Source: Amphiplicatus metriothermophilus (GTDB lineage: Bacteria; Pseudomonadota; Alphaproteobacteria; Caulobacterales; Parvularculaceae). Taken from it: DNA of 64,000 nucleotides. Below, piece by piece: positions 1 through 9,221 of the stretch (the first letter of the stretch is position 1; every line of letters starts with the position of its first letter). The notes beneath the pieces are model-generated. The model was not told the DNA's origin and did no database searches. It was given only the letters and a program-made list of their open reading frames with translations. A program made the position numbers and the translations under genes. The stretch spans positions 137,501 to 201,500 of the forward strand of contig NZ_FZQA01000002.1 of assembly GCF_900199215.1 (NCBI RefSeq), read 5' to 3'.

Positions 1-440
<440 letters not shown>

Positions 441-577
441 GTCACAACTCATGCGCGGCGAACGCTCCGTCAACGGACGGCTCGCCGGAGCAGGACATTT
501 GAAGAGCGCGGCTCCTTCCGATCAGGGGCCGGCGCTTGCGCGGTCTTGTCCGCCTCTCGCAGTCCGTCGTCTTCGCC
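441..577 (+). other. 23S-5S internal transcribed spacer
   Basis: A 137-bp spacer separates the 23S and 5S genes. I see no tRNA-like cloverleaf or coding signal in it. It is expected to be transcribed and removed during rRNA processing. Confidence 0.6.
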
Positions 578-695
<118 letters not shown>

Positions 696-736
696 AGCCA
701 AGACGACGGATTTTTCGCTCTTGCGACCCTTCCTTG

Positions 737-755
737 CGGAACGTTTCGCGTTCCG
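737..755 (+). terminator. Hairpin after 5S, possible rrn terminator
   Basis: A perfect 7-bp stem (CGGAACG / CGTTCCG) with a 5-nt loop lies 42 nt after the 5S gene. There is no strong T-tract after it, so it may be a processing or Rho-assisted structure rather than a classical terminator. Confidence 0.3.
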
Positions 756-881
756 GAAACTGGAAATTCCCCTTGTTCGCCGTCCGGCTTGGCCTTCGCG
801 CCGGCGCGCGCGTTGATCTCGCGCGGCGTCGTCATATGATGAAGAGGCGAACTTGGGCGAGTCGCGGCTGTGGGGCGCGCA

Positions 882-1595
882 ATGTCGGCGAAAATCTTGT
901 TTGTCATCGCTTCGGCCTGCTCTCTCGCGCTTGTCGGGTGCGAGCGCGAAAGCGTCGCGAACGGGGAGGAAGACTCGCCGCCGCCGGCTGCAGGCGATCC
1001 CTACGCTAACAATAAGGCCAGCATTGACGTCTGGCTTGAGCGCCTCGAAGTCGGCAGCCGCGAGCTTTACAGCGCGCGCGTTCAGGTGGCGGACGCCGTC
1101 GACCTGCCGGCCGGCGCGCGCGTCGCCGACATCGGCGCCGGCACCGGCATCTACAGCCTCCTCTTCGCCGAGCGCGTCGGGACGGAGGGCGTCGTCTACG
1201 CCGTCGATATCGAGCCGCGATTTCTGAAGCTTATCAATCAGCGCGCCGAGGATCTGGGCCTGGACAACGTCGTTTCGGTTCTCGGGCGGGAAGATTCCAT
1301 CACCTTGCCGCCGGCCTCCGTCGATGTCGTTTTCATCTCCGACACCTATCACTATTTCGACGCGCCTGAAGCGATCATGCGGACCGTGTTCGAGGCGCTA
1401 CGCCCGGGCGGGTCGCTCTATGTCGTCGATTACGACCTGAAGGAGGGCGAAATGCCGCCCGCCGACAAGCGTCACGTCCGCGCGGGGCGCGAAGGCGTGG
1501 CCGCCGAGATCGAGGCGATCGGGTTCCAAAAGGCCGAGCACGTGTCCGTGCCCGGCCTTTCAGAGAACTATATGCTGCGCTTTCGCCGGCCGTAA
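882..1595 (+). CDS. Predicted lipoprotein with class I SAM-methyltransferase fold
   Basis: This 237-residue protein starts with a lipoprotein signal whose lipobox LVGC puts the lipidated Cys at about residue 20. A Rossmann methyltransferase domain follows, with glycine-rich motif I (VADIGAGTGIYS), an acidic end to beta-2 (YAVDIEP) and a motif IV-like stretch (VDVVFISDTYHYF). Residues after motif IV (LRPGGSLYVVDY) also match the family. I prefer the ATG at 882 over the in-frame GTG at 870 because it gives a clean signal peptide. The substrate is unknown. The odd feature is an apparent export signal on an enzyme whose cofactor, SAM, is cytoplasmic. The gene stands alone between the rrn operon and a convergent hydrolase gene. 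Confidence 0.8.
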   Translation: MSAKILFVIASACSLALVGCERESVANGEEDSPPPAAGDPYANNKASIDVWLERLEVGSRELYSARVQVADAVDLPAGARVADIGAGTGIYSLLFAERVGTEGVVYAVDIEPRFLKLINQRAEDLGLDNVVSVLGREDSITLPPASVDVVFISDTYHYFDAPEAIMRTVFEALRPGGSLYVVDYDLKEGEMPPADKRHVRAGREGVAAEIEAIGFQKAEHVSVPGLSENYMLRFRRP

Positions 1596-1623
1596 ACGCA
1601 AGCCGGCAAGAGCCGCCGCCGCG

Positions 1624-2517
1624 TCAGTCGAGATAGGCCGGCGGCTGCGGCAGGCGCTCGAAATCCGCCGCCTCGTGCTGAATGACCACCATCGCGCCGG
1701 TCTCTGCGGCGATCGCCTCGAACTTGTCCATCGAGCGCAGGGTTTCCTCGGCGTCCGTGTTGAAGCGCGGCACGGTGCGTCGCTCGCGCGCTTCGCTCAG
1801 GTGATAGAGATCGCCTGAAAGCAGCGCCGGTCCTGTATTTTCGAGCGTGACGAGCAGCACCGAATGGCCCGGCGTGTGGCCTGGCGCAGCGATGATGCGC
1901 ACGCTTCCGTCGCCGAAGACGTCATATTCGTCCGTGAAGGTGATCGTCTGCGCGTTCTCAAGCGCGCTGTAGAGAGGGAAAGTCTGCGCGTCGGCGCGCG
2001 CCTCGTCCCGGAACATATGCGCGCGCTCGTCTTCATGCACGATGAAAGTCGCATTCGCGAAGACCCCAGCGTTGCCGACATGGTCGAAATGAGAATGCGA
2101 GATCGAGAAATATTCGATGTCCCCGGGCGCGAGCCCGAGCCCGGGGAGCTGGCCGTCGAGCGTTTTCGGCATGGAGAGCGCGAAAGGCCCGTTCGTCACG
2201 CCGCCTTCGACCTCATGCAGCGAGTCCGGAAGGCCCGCATCCCACAAAAGATCGCCTTTCGGATGGCGGATTAGAAAGCACGTATCCACGGCGCTGTTCC
2301 GGCGGCCGTCATAGGCACCGCCCACGTCGAACACGCCGAGATCGAGCATCTCGATCCGGCCGCAGTCGAGCGTATAAAGACGCATTGACGGGGCGCCGCC
2401 GTCGCCGGCCTCTCCGGCCGATTCGGACGGCGCCGTCGATTCGGCGCCCGCCGGTTCCACCCGCGCGCAGCCAGCGGCGAGAACGACAAGACCGGCGAGG
2501 ATTGCGATCGTCTTCAT
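1624..2517 (-). CDS. Lipoprotein metallo-beta-lactamase-fold hydrolase, N-acyl-homoserine-lactonase-like
   Basis: This 297-residue protein has a lipobox (LAAGC, Cys17), an acidic/serine linker and then an MBL-fold domain. The zinc motif HxHxDH is visible as HSHFDH (H141, H143, D145, H146), a further metal His sits in AAPGHTPGHS, and a later bridging Asp in SGDLYH. Overall arrangement and length after the linker resemble the AttM/AiiB branch of N-acyl-homoserine lactonases. The substrate cannot be fixed from sequence, and related enzymes cleave other lactones. Lipidation predicts action in the periplasm or at the outer membrane, so it could quench external signals or degrade environmental lactones. 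It is convergent with the methyltransferase lipoprotein and follows the transglycosylase gene on the same strand after a 52-bp gap. Confidence 0.8.
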   Translation of the reverse strand: MKTIAILAGLVVLAAGCARVEPAGAESTAPSESAGEAGDGGAPSMRLYTLDCGRIEMLDLGVFDVGGAYDGRRNSAVDTCFLIRHPKGDLLWDAGLPDSLHEVEGGVTNGPFALSMPKTLDGQLPGLGLAPGDIEYFSISHSHFDHVGNAGVFANATFIVHEDERAHMFRDEARADAQTFPLYSALENAQTITFTDEYDVFGDGSVRIIAAPGHTPGHSVLLVTLENTGPALLSGDLYHLSEARERRTVPRFNTDAEETLRSMDKFEAIAAETGAMVVIQHEAADFERLPQPPAYLD

Positions 2518-2569
2518 GGAGACTTCTCCCTCTTTGGCGGGCGCAGGATTTACGGCGTCGCGCCGGACG

Positions 2570-5251
2570 TCAACAGGCCGGGCCGTCGCCGGCGAGTTCG
2601 GCGCGCATGCCGGCGTTGAGATCGTCTGCGGCGGCTTCTTCCCGTTCGGTTTCGGCGATGTAGTCGCGATAAGTCTGACACGACCCGGCGTCTTGAGCGT
2701 TCTGCGGGGAGGCGGGCTCGATCAGGACGCCCAGCAGCGGCGCAGGCGGAACGCCTTCCGCCTGAGAGTCCGACGCGGCGTCGGCTTCGTTTTCGGCCAG
2801 ACGCGCAAGAGACGCTTCCGCGCCGTCTGGCGGCCCGGCCGCGCCCGATACGCCCGCGGCGGCTGAAGAAGCCTCATCGAATGCGGCCGCCGGCTCGGAC
2901 AGGGCCGGTTGCGAGGGCTTCCTGGCGGGGGGCGCGGGCGCGCGGTCTGCAGTCTGCTCCTCCGCCAGAACCCGCCGCTTGCGGGCGGGCGTCTGCGGCG
3001 GCTGCTGGGGCTCATCGGTCGCCGCCGAGGACGAAGCTGCTTTGTCGCCCGGCGCCGGCGTCATGGGCGCCGCGTCCGCGGGCGCGAGAAGCGCGGCCGC
3101 GTTGGCGATCAGGATCGTCCGTTCCGGGATGGGCGGCAGATTTCCGTTGGGCGGCAGGGCGGCGAGAGCGCCTGCGCGCCCGTTCGGGCCGCCCCGTTCG
3201 AGATCGGCGGCGAGCCGGCCGGCGATGGCCGACTGCGTCAGGCGGCTGCGATAGACTTGGGCGTTTTCGAACACGCGCTGAACGTAGTTGCGCGTTTCGG
3301 AAAAAGGTATCTGCTCCACCCAGTCCACCGGATCCACCCCGGGCGCGCGCGGATCGCCATAGCGCTCGATCCATTCCTCCACCCGGTTCGCGCCGGCGTT
3401 GTAGGCCGCCAGCGTCATCACCCAAGATCCGTCATATTTCTCCATCAGATGCGACAGGTGCGCCGCGCCGATGATCATGTTGTAGACGGGATCGTCGAGC
3501 AGCGCCGAACGCGAATAAGGCAGCCCCTCCTTGCGGGCGGTGATCTGCGCCGTAGACGGAAGAAGCTGCATAAGGCCGCGCGCGCCGGCCCGCGAGTAGG
3601 CCCGCGGGTTGAATTCGCTCTCCTGGCGCGACAGGCCGAGAATGATCTCCGGCGGCGCGAAGCGCGTCGCCTCTTCCGGCACGAAAACGAGCGGGTAGGC
3701 GACCTCCGGCGCGAAGGCGCCGCGCCCGGCGCCGACTTTTCCCGCGCGCACGGCGAGATGAGTCGCGCCGCGCCGTTCCGCCAGCCGCATCAGCTCGACA
3801 TATTCGCCGGGCGATTCGAGTTCGTCGTCGACATGATAGGCGAAGACCATGAGCGCGTGATCGGACTGAAGGTCGGCGAGCATGCGCATGGCCTGAACCG
3901 TCGGTCGCGAGCCGAAACGCGCGCGCTCTTCCGGCGTCGGTTCGACGACCGGCCCGAAGTTCTGGGTGGCGGCGCCCAGCTTTTCGGCGGCGAGCTGGCC
4001 GTAATACGTATAGGCGTGCCGGGCGGCTTCGCCATAACGGGCCTGGGCGATGTCGTTCGCGCCGCGCGCTTCGGCGGCGCGGGCGAGCCAGTAATAGGCT
4101 CTCGCCAGAGAGATCGGGGCGCTCACATGCGCGGCGAGCGCGGAGAAGTGCGTCTCCGCCCGCTCCGGCGCGCCGAGAAACCGCAGGGCGATCCAGCCGG
4201 CGTTGAACTCGGCCTCGGCGAAATCCGGTCCGCCAGGTTCGAGCCCGTGTCCGGCGGCCATGTCGTAAGCCTCCGTATAGAGACCTTCTTTGAGCGCCCA
4301 GCGCATGAGCAGCTGGCGTTCGTCCCACCAGCGCGCGGCGTTGCGAAGCGCCGCCGGATCGGCGGGCGCCTGTCGGGCTATGGCGATCGCCCGAGGCTCC
4401 TCGCCGGCGCGGCGGAAATAGCGCACGGCGGCCAGCATGACGCCCGGATCGGCGCGGTCTTCCTCGCGAAGCGATTCATACATTTGCGCCGCCTTGCGCG
4501 CCGAGGTGAGAAGCGCCGCGCGCGTTTCCGCCAGGCGCCGCTCATGGGGCGGCAGGCGGGAGAAAATGCGTCTGGCCGCCGTAACCTGTTGCGACCATAG
4601 CAGACGGTCGACCCGGGCGATGTGGTCTTCCGTACGCAGATGGCGCCCGTACCGGGCGAGCGCGCTCTGTTCGACGATTGCCGGGAGATCATGGTTGATC
4701 CAGGCGTCGCGGAGCTGGACGACCGCCGCCTCGCGCTGGCCTTCATCCAGAAGGGCGCGCGCGAGGTGGATCTTCCCTTCGCCGGTCACCGGATCGCGCG
4801 TGTCAAAAAAGGCGAGGATCGCTTCCGGCCTGGCCGAGTTCGGAATCCGGCTCTCGACATGCGCCTGGATGCGCCGCGCCGCAGGCCAGCCGGAATGGCC
4901 GTCAAGAAACGCGTCGGCTTCTTCGATGTCGACGAGGGGGTCCTCAGCGTAAAAGTAAAGCCATTGCGCGAGACTGCGCGCAATCGGCGCGTCCGCAGCG
5001 GGCGCCAGCGCCTTCGCCCGCGACCAGTCGCGACGGGCGAGCGCTTCTTCTATCTCCTTAAGGAGCGCGTAATCGGCGGGCGAGAGCCAAGCCGGACCCG
5101 GCGCGGGGGGTTTCACCCGGGGCTCGGCGTAGAGCGCGGCGGCCGAGAGCGCGGAAACGGGCGTTGCGGCGGCCATGGTTTCCGCGACGGCCATCGCCGC
5201 CAGACAGGCTGCAAAACCGGCCAAACCGCGCCACAATCGCGTTCTACGCAT
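2570..5251 (-). CDS. slt: Soluble lytic murein transglycosylase (Slt70-type) with long disordered tail
   Basis: This 893-residue periplasmic protein begins with an N-terminal signal peptide. About 480 residues of alpha-helical, TPR-like superhelix follow, then the goose-lysozyme-like SLT domain. The catalytic Glu is in RQESEFNP (about residue 543), followed by the family motifs GLMQLLPSTA, AAYNAG and FSETRNYVQRV. The enzyme would cleave the MurNAc-GlcNAc bond of peptidoglycan to give 1,6-anhydro ends. The last 200 or so residues are Ala/Pro/Glu-rich and probably disordered; Slt proteins normally stop soon after the SLT domain. The gene is divergent from dapA, which is common in alphaproteobacteria. 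Confidence 0.93.
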   Translation of the reverse strand: MRRTRLWRGLAGFAACLAAMAVAETMAAATPVSALSAAALYAEPRVKPPAPGPAWLSPADYALLKEIEEALARRDWSRAKALAPAADAPIARSLAQWLYFYAEDPLVDIEEADAFLDGHSGWPAARRIQAHVESRIPNSARPEAILAFFDTRDPVTGEGKIHLARALLDEGQREAAVVQLRDAWINHDLPAIVEQSALARYGRHLRTEDHIARVDRLLWSQQVTAARRIFSRLPPHERRLAETRAALLTSARKAAQMYESLREEDRADPGVMLAAVRYFRRAGEEPRAIAIARQAPADPAALRNAARWWDERQLLMRWALKEGLYTEAYDMAAGHGLEPGGPDFAEAEFNAGWIALRFLGAPERAETHFSALAAHVSAPISLARAYYWLARAAEARGANDIAQARYGEAARHAYTYYGQLAAEKLGAATQNFGPVVEPTPEERARFGSRPTVQAMRMLADLQSDHALMVFAYHVDDELESPGEYVELMRLAERRGATHLAVRAGKVGAGRGAFAPEVAYPLVFVPEEATRFAPPEIILGLSRQESEFNPRAYSRAGARGLMQLLPSTAQITARKEGLPYSRSALLDDPVYNMIIGAAHLSHLMEKYDGSWVMTLAAYNAGANRVEEWIERYGDPRAPGVDPVDWVEQIPFSETRNYVQRVFENAQVYRSRLTQSAIAGRLAADLERGGPNGRAGALAALPPNGNLPPIPERTILIANAAALLAPADAAPMTPAPGDKAASSSAATDEPQQPPQTPARKRRVLAEEQTADRAPAPPARKPSQPALSEPAAAFDEASSAAAGVSGAAGPPDGAEASLARLAENEADAASDSQAEGVPPAPLLGVLIEPASPQNAQDAGSCQTYRDYIAETEREEAAADDLNAGMRAELAGDGPAC

Positions 5252-5384
5252 CGACGTCTCCTGAGAGCCCCAGCCGCGGAGGAAAAGGGTAACGCATTTG
5301 GCCGCGCTTCAAAATGCAGGCCAGCTTGCCGGAGACGGACATCGGGAGTATCGAGCGGGTAAATCTGACAGGCGCTTGGAAAAC

Positions 5385-6266
5385 ATGAAAAAAATTCAAG
5401 GCTGCATCACCGCCCTCGTGACGCCGATGCGCAATGGCGCAGTCGATGAGGATGCTTTTCAGCGGCTCGTCGAGCGGCAGATCGCGGCCGGCGTCCACGG
5501 CGTCGTGCCGGTGGGGACCACCGGCGAGTCGGCGACCCTGAGCCACGCCGAGCACCGGCGGGTCATCAGCCTGTGCGTGGAGGTCGTGGCCGGCCGGGTT
5601 CCGGTGATCGCCGGCGCCGGCTCGAACGCCACGGCCGAAGCGCTCGCGCTGGCGCGGTTCGCCGAGGAGGCGGGGGCCGACGCGCTGCTCACGGTCACCG
5701 GCTATTACAACAAGCCGAGCCAGGCGGGTCTGATCGCGCATTTCACGGCGCTGCATGACGCGACCGGCCTGCCGATCATTCTCTACAACGTGCCGGGGCG
5801 CACGGTCGCAAATCTGTCCGTAGAGACGATCGCGACGCTCTCACGGCTGCCGCGCATCGTCGGCGTGAAAGACGCGACCGGCGATCTCGCCCGCGTGGCC
5901 CTGCAGCGTCTTGCGAGCGGCGAGGACTTCACCCTGCTTTCCGGAGAGGACATGACCGCGGTCGGCTTCAACGCGATGGGCGGGCGCGGCTGTATCGGCG
6001 TGACGGCCAACGTCGCGCCGGAGCTGTGCGCGCGGATGCAGAACGCCTGTCTCGAAGGGGATTACGCGACGGCTCTTGCGCTGCAGGATCGGCTCGCGCC
6101 GCTCCATGACGCGCTCTTCCGCGACACCAGTCCGGGCCCGGTGAAATACGCCATGTCGCTTCTCGGTCTGTGCTCGGACGAGTTGCGGCTGCCGCTCGTC
6201 TCGCCGCCCGAGCCGGTCAAACAGAAGGTGCGCGAGGCGCTGTCCGGCCTCGGCCTTATCGACTGA
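5385..6266 (+). CDS. dapA: 4-hydroxy-tetrahydrodipicolinate synthase
   Basis: This 293-residue TIM-barrel enzyme condenses pyruvate with aspartate semialdehyde, the first committed step to meso-diaminopimelate and lysine. The Schiff-base lysine is K162 in GVKDATGD, the catalytic tyrosine Y134 is in YNVPGRT, and the GTTGES signature is at about residue 44. The start at 5385 ([11 protein letters not shown]) matches the family; an upstream in-frame extension does not. The stop codon overlaps the smpB start by one base. A function supplying peptidoglycan precursors fits the divergent transglycosylase gene. Confidence 0.96.
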   Translation: MKKIQGCITALVTPMRNGAVDEDAFQRLVERQIAAGVHGVVPVGTTGESATLSHAEHRRVISLCVEVVAGRVPVIAGAGSNATAEALALARFAEEAGADALLTVTGYYNKPSQAGLIAHFTALHDATGLPIILYNVPGRTVANLSVETIATLSRLPRIVGVKDATGDLARVALQRLASGEDFTLLSGEDMTAVGFNAMGGRGCIGVTANVAPELCARMQNACLEGDYATALALQDRLAPLHDALFRDTSPGPVKYAMSLLGLCSDELRLPLVSPPEPVKQKVREALSGLGLID

Positions 6267-6742
6267 TGGCGGCGGGCAAGGGCGACCATGGTCGCAAGAT
6301 CATCGCGGAAAACCGCCGCGCGCGCTTCGACTATCATATCGAAGATGTCGTCGAGGCCGGACTCGTGCTGACGGGCACTGAGGTGAAGGCGCTGCGCGAA
6401 GGCAAGGCGACGATCGCCGAATCCTACGCTTCTCCGGAAGGCGACGGCATCTATCTCATCAATGCGACGATCCCGGAATACTCCGCCGGCAATCGCGAGA
6501 ACCACGAGCCGAAACGGCCGCGCAAGCTCCTGCTGCGCGCCCGCGAGATCAGCCGTCTGACCCAGGCCGTGCAGCGCAAGGGTTACACGCTGGCCCCGCT
6601 GCGGCTTTACTTCAACGAGCGCGGCATCGCCAAGCTTGAGCTGGGCCTGGCGCTCGGCAAGAAGCTGCACGACAAACGCGAGACCGTTAAGCAGCGCGAC
6701 TGGACCCGGCAGAAGCAACGGCTGTTAAGGGAGAACCGCTGA
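6266..6742 (+). CDS. smpB: SsrA-binding protein SmpB
   Basis: This is a 158-residue tmRNA partner for trans-translation and ribosome rescue. Typical blocks are present: [41 protein letters not shown] and the basic C-terminal tail [18 protein letters not shown], which in the family forms a helix in the mRNA channel. The start codon overlaps the dapA stop (TGATG), and the stop overlaps the next gene in the same way, so the three are probably co-transcribed. The tmRNA gene itself is not in this window. Confidence 0.96.
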   Translation: MAAGKGDHGRKIIAENRRARFDYHIEDVVEAGLVLTGTEVKALREGKATIAESYASPEGDGIYLINATIPEYSAGNRENHEPKRPRKLLLRAREISRLTQAVQRKGYTLAPLRLYFNERGIAKLELGLALGKKLHDKRETVKQRDWTRQKQRLLRENR

Positions 6743-7251
6743 TGATGGACGCGCCGCCGCCGAACTTGCAAAACGAGCCGCCTCGGGAGGAAGACGAGGG
6801 CCCCAAGGTTCGCGTGCATCCGCCGACGGTGATGTTCGCCGCGCTCGTCGCCGGTTTTCTCGTTCGCCTTTACGCCGGCGGCTCGTTGCCGCTGCCGCGC
6901 GCGCTGGCGGAAGGTCTGGGCGGCTTTCTCATCATACTCGCCCTGGGCATTCTGATGGCGGCGACGCGCGCATTCAACGAAGCCGGCGAGACGCTTCAGC
7001 CCAACACGCCGTCGAAGCGGCTGCTCACCGAAGGACCGTACCGCTTTTCCCGCAACCCCGTTTATCTCGCGATGATGATATTCGGCGCGGGCTTCGGGAT
7101 AGCGACCTCTAACGTGTGGATCGTCCTGACTACGGCGCTCGCCGGCGTCATCCTTCATTTCTTCGCGATCAAGCCGGAGGAGGCGTATCTCGAAAGGAGA
7201 TTCGGGGACGCCTTCGCCGAATACCGCCGACGGGTGCGGCGCTGGATCTGA
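6742..7251 (+). CDS. Isoprenylcysteine carboxyl methyltransferase family membrane protein
   Basis: This 169-residue protein has three or four predicted membrane segments. It carries the ICMT/phospholipid-methyltransferase-type C-terminal signature: GPYRFSRNPVYLA, then PEEAYLERRFGDAFAEYRRRVRRW. Bacterial members methylate unknown small or lipid substrates with SAM at the membrane. The N terminus is acidic and proline-rich before the first helix. It is translationally coupled to smpB by a TGATG overlap. The family call is secure; the substrate is unknown. Confidence 0.85.
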   Translation: MMDAPPPNLQNEPPREEDEGPKVRVHPPTVMFAALVAGFLVRLYAGGSLPLPRALAEGLGGFLIILALGILMAATRAFNEAGETLQPNTPSKRLLTEGPYRFSRNPVYLAMMIFGAGFGIATSNVWIVLTTALAGVILHFFAIKPEEAYLERRFGDAFAEYRRRVRRWI

Positions 7252-7268
7252 GCCAGCGCAGCGCCGGG

Positions 7269-7748
7269 TCAGGCCGACTCGTCCCTGTAATCCGGCACGA
7301 ACGCGAGCACCGTTTGAAACGCGGCCGCCGCGCCCGCCCCGCCGGAAATGCATAGCAACGCGACGCTCAGAAGATCCCCGACCACATAACGCGACCCCGC
7401 CGCGAGCGCGAGCACGACGCCCAGCGTCAGGCCCGCGCGGGCGTAAAACCGCACAAGATCCGCGAAAGCGTCGCCGTCGCCGGTGAAATGCGCGGCGAAC
7501 CGGGGCCTGGCGAGCCATACATAGGTCCAGCAGCCGACGCCGCCCGCGACGATCGCGAGGATCAGCTTGCGGCCGTGGAATACATTCTCGATGAGATCGC
7601 GCGCCTCGGCGAAGCTGAAGGCGGCGACTGCCGCGCCGATCACGCCGAAGATCGCCGACGCGCTGAGCGTCGCAAAGGGGCGCGTCCGGCGCGCCCGACG
7701 GATGGCGGCCTGTTCGGGCCTCGGCGGCAAACCCCAATTGCGCGCCAT
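7269..7748 (-). CDS. Hypothetical inner-membrane protein
   Basis: I do not recognise this 159-residue protein. It has a basic N terminus (RRARRTRPF) and about four hydrophobic segments, near residues 26-48, 62-80, 104-122 and 125-148. A His/Phe/Asp-rich loop lies between the second and third. It ends YRDESA. It is convergent with the ICMT-family gene and sits 42 bp downstream of the uracil-DNA glycosylase gene on the same strand, so it may be the last gene of that transcript. Codon use looks like the neighbours. Confidence 0.65.
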   Translation of the reverse strand: MARNWGLPPRPEQAAIRRARRTRPFATLSASAIFGVIGAAVAAFSFAEARDLIENVFHGRKLILAIVAGGVGCWTYVWLARPRFAAHFTGDGDAFADLVRFYARAGLTLGVVLALAAGSRYVVGDLLSVALLCISGGAGAAAAFQTVLAFVPDYRDESA

Positions 7749-7790
7749 CGCGGTCTCCCTGCAGTTGATGCAGCGGTCTGAAGGTTACCC

Positions 7791-8474
7791 TTATCGCCTT
7801 GGCGGGGCTAGGCTTCGCGATTCAAGAAGAGTCCGCGCCTCGGCGAAAACCGCCTCGAACATCTCGGGCGTCAGCCTGCCCGTGTTCGTGTTGTATCGCG
7901 AGCAGTGATAACTGTCGAACAATGTCACCCCGCCGGCTTCATGCCGGGCGCCATGGGCGAACGGCGTCGCGCTGCGGCGCAGACCGAGCGCCAGGACGGT
8001 CGATTCGTGCGCGATCCTGCCGAGACATAGGATGGCGCGCAGATGCGGCAGGGCCTTGATCCGCGCCTGGAGAAACGTTCGGCAGGCGTTGATTTCGGCG
8101 GGCGCAGGCTTGTTCTGCGGAGGAACGCAGCGAACCGCGTTGGTGATCATCGCATCGATGAGCCTTAGCCCGTCGTCCGGCCGCGCCTCATATGTTCCTT
8201 CGGCAAAGCCGAATTTGAGGAGCGTGCCGTAAAGCAGCTCGCCGGCGTAATCGCCGGTGAACGGCCGCCCGGTGCGATTGGCGCCCTGAAGGCCGGGCGC
8301 GAGCCCGACAATGAGCAGACGCGCCTGCGGATCGCCAAAAGACGGCGCCGGCCCGTTGAACCAGTCAGGGTGAGCGCTCTGGTTTTCCCGCCGATAGGCG
8401 ACGAGGCGCGGACAGACTGCGCACTCGCGAGGAGGCTCAGGCGCGATTTGCGCGACGGCGGGGTTCGACGCCAC
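7791..8474 (-). CDS. Uracil-DNA glycosylase, family 5 (UdgB-like)
   Basis: The 227-residue product has the N-terminal cysteine pair CAVC and two further Cys around VRCVPP...INAC, which would hold a 4Fe-4S cluster. The uracil-pocket motif GLAPGLQGANRTGRPFTGD is typical of family 5 enzymes. The C-terminal loop SYHCSRYNTNTGRLTP replaces the more usual HPS. The enzyme excises uracil and some deaminated purines from DNA. I place the start at GTG 8474, just after the upstream stop at 8485-8487. The in-frame extension further upstream overlaps the acidic-tail codons of that gene and reads as an Arg/Thr/Lys-rich shadow. Confidence 0.85.
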   Translation of the reverse strand: MASNPAVAQIAPEPPRECAVCPRLVAYRRENQSAHPDWFNGPAPSFGDPQARLLIVGLAPGLQGANRTGRPFTGDYAGELLYGTLLKFGFAEGTYEARPDDGLRLIDAMITNAVRCVPPQNKPAPAEINACRTFLQARIKALPHLRAILCLGRIAHESTVLALGLRRSATPFAHGARHEAGGVTLFDSYHCSRYNTNTGRLTPEMFEAVFAEARTLLESRSLAPPRR

Positions 8475-8484
8475 GTCGGGCCGA

Positions 8485-9141
8485 TCAGTCCACGTCCTCG
8501 TAATCGTCCTCGTCTTCGTATTCGCCTTCGTCCTCGAAATCGTCCTCTTCGAATTCTTCTTCATCGTGGGCGGGGCGAGCCTTGCGCTGCTGACCGGCCG
8601 CGCGGCCGATGATGGATTCAAGCTCGGCGAGGTCGATGAAGCGGTCGGCCTGGCGGCGCAGTTCGTCCGAGGCCATGGGCGGGCTCGACTTCACCGTGGA
8701 CACGACCGTGACGCGGACCCCCTGTGCCTGAACGGCCTCAATCGCCCGCCTGAAATCGCCGTTGCCGGTGAACAGCACGATGTGATCAAGCTTCGGGGCG
8801 AGGACCAGCATGTCCACGACGAGTTCGATGTCGACGGAGCCCTTGAAACGCCGGCGGCCCTGCGCGTCGACATATTCGCGCGAGGGCTTCGTGACCATCG
8901 AATAGCCGTTATAGTCGAGCCAATCGACGAGCGGGCGCAGGGGGGAATAATCCTGCGTCTTATCTTCCTGGATCACCGTATAGTAGTAGGCGCGCACCAG
9001 CCGGCAGTTCGCCTGAACTTTCGCCAGCAGGCTCTTGTAATCCAGGTCGAAACCCAGCCCGCGCGCCGCCTTGTAGAGATTGGCTCCGTCAATGAAGAGC
9101 GCGGTTCTTTCATCCGCGCGCAAACCCAGAAAACCCGTCAT
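8485..9141 (-). CDS. NYN-domain (LabA/DUF88-like) putative ribonuclease with acidic tail
   Basis: This 218-residue PIN/NYN-fold protein has metal-binding acidic residues in LFIDGANLY (D18), GSVDIELVVDM and FTGNGDF, the pattern of LabA/DUF88 proteins, which are putative Mg-dependent RNases. The last 26 or so residues are almost purely Asp/Glu/Tyr and likely disordered; such tails can bind basic proteins or mimic nucleic acid. The uracil-DNA glycosylase gene follows with only 10 bp between stop and likely start. It is divergent from folK. Confidence 0.88.
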   Translation of the reverse strand: MTGFLGLRADERTALFIDGANLYKAARGLGFDLDYKSLLAKVQANCRLVRAYYYTVIQEDKTQDYSPLRPLVDWLDYNGYSMVTKPSREYVDAQGRRRFKGSVDIELVVDMLVLAPKLDHIVLFTGNGDFRRAIEAVQAQGVRVTVVSTVKSSPPMASDELRRQADRFIDLAELESIIGRAAGQQRKARPAHDEEEFEEDDFEDEGEYEDEDDYEDVD

Positions 9142-9221
9142 CCATTCCTCTCAGTATCGCTCTTGGCGTAATTGGATTGAAACAACGCTTCGTCTCTATG
9201 CTTCAAGACGGTTTAAAAGAC

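Noticed and set aside
8475-8621. N-terminal extension of the uracil-DNA glycosylase overlapping the NYN gene
   Set aside because: It is the alternate-frame reading of the acidic-tail codons, giving an artificial Lys/Arg/Thr-rich leader; family similarity starts after GTG 8474.
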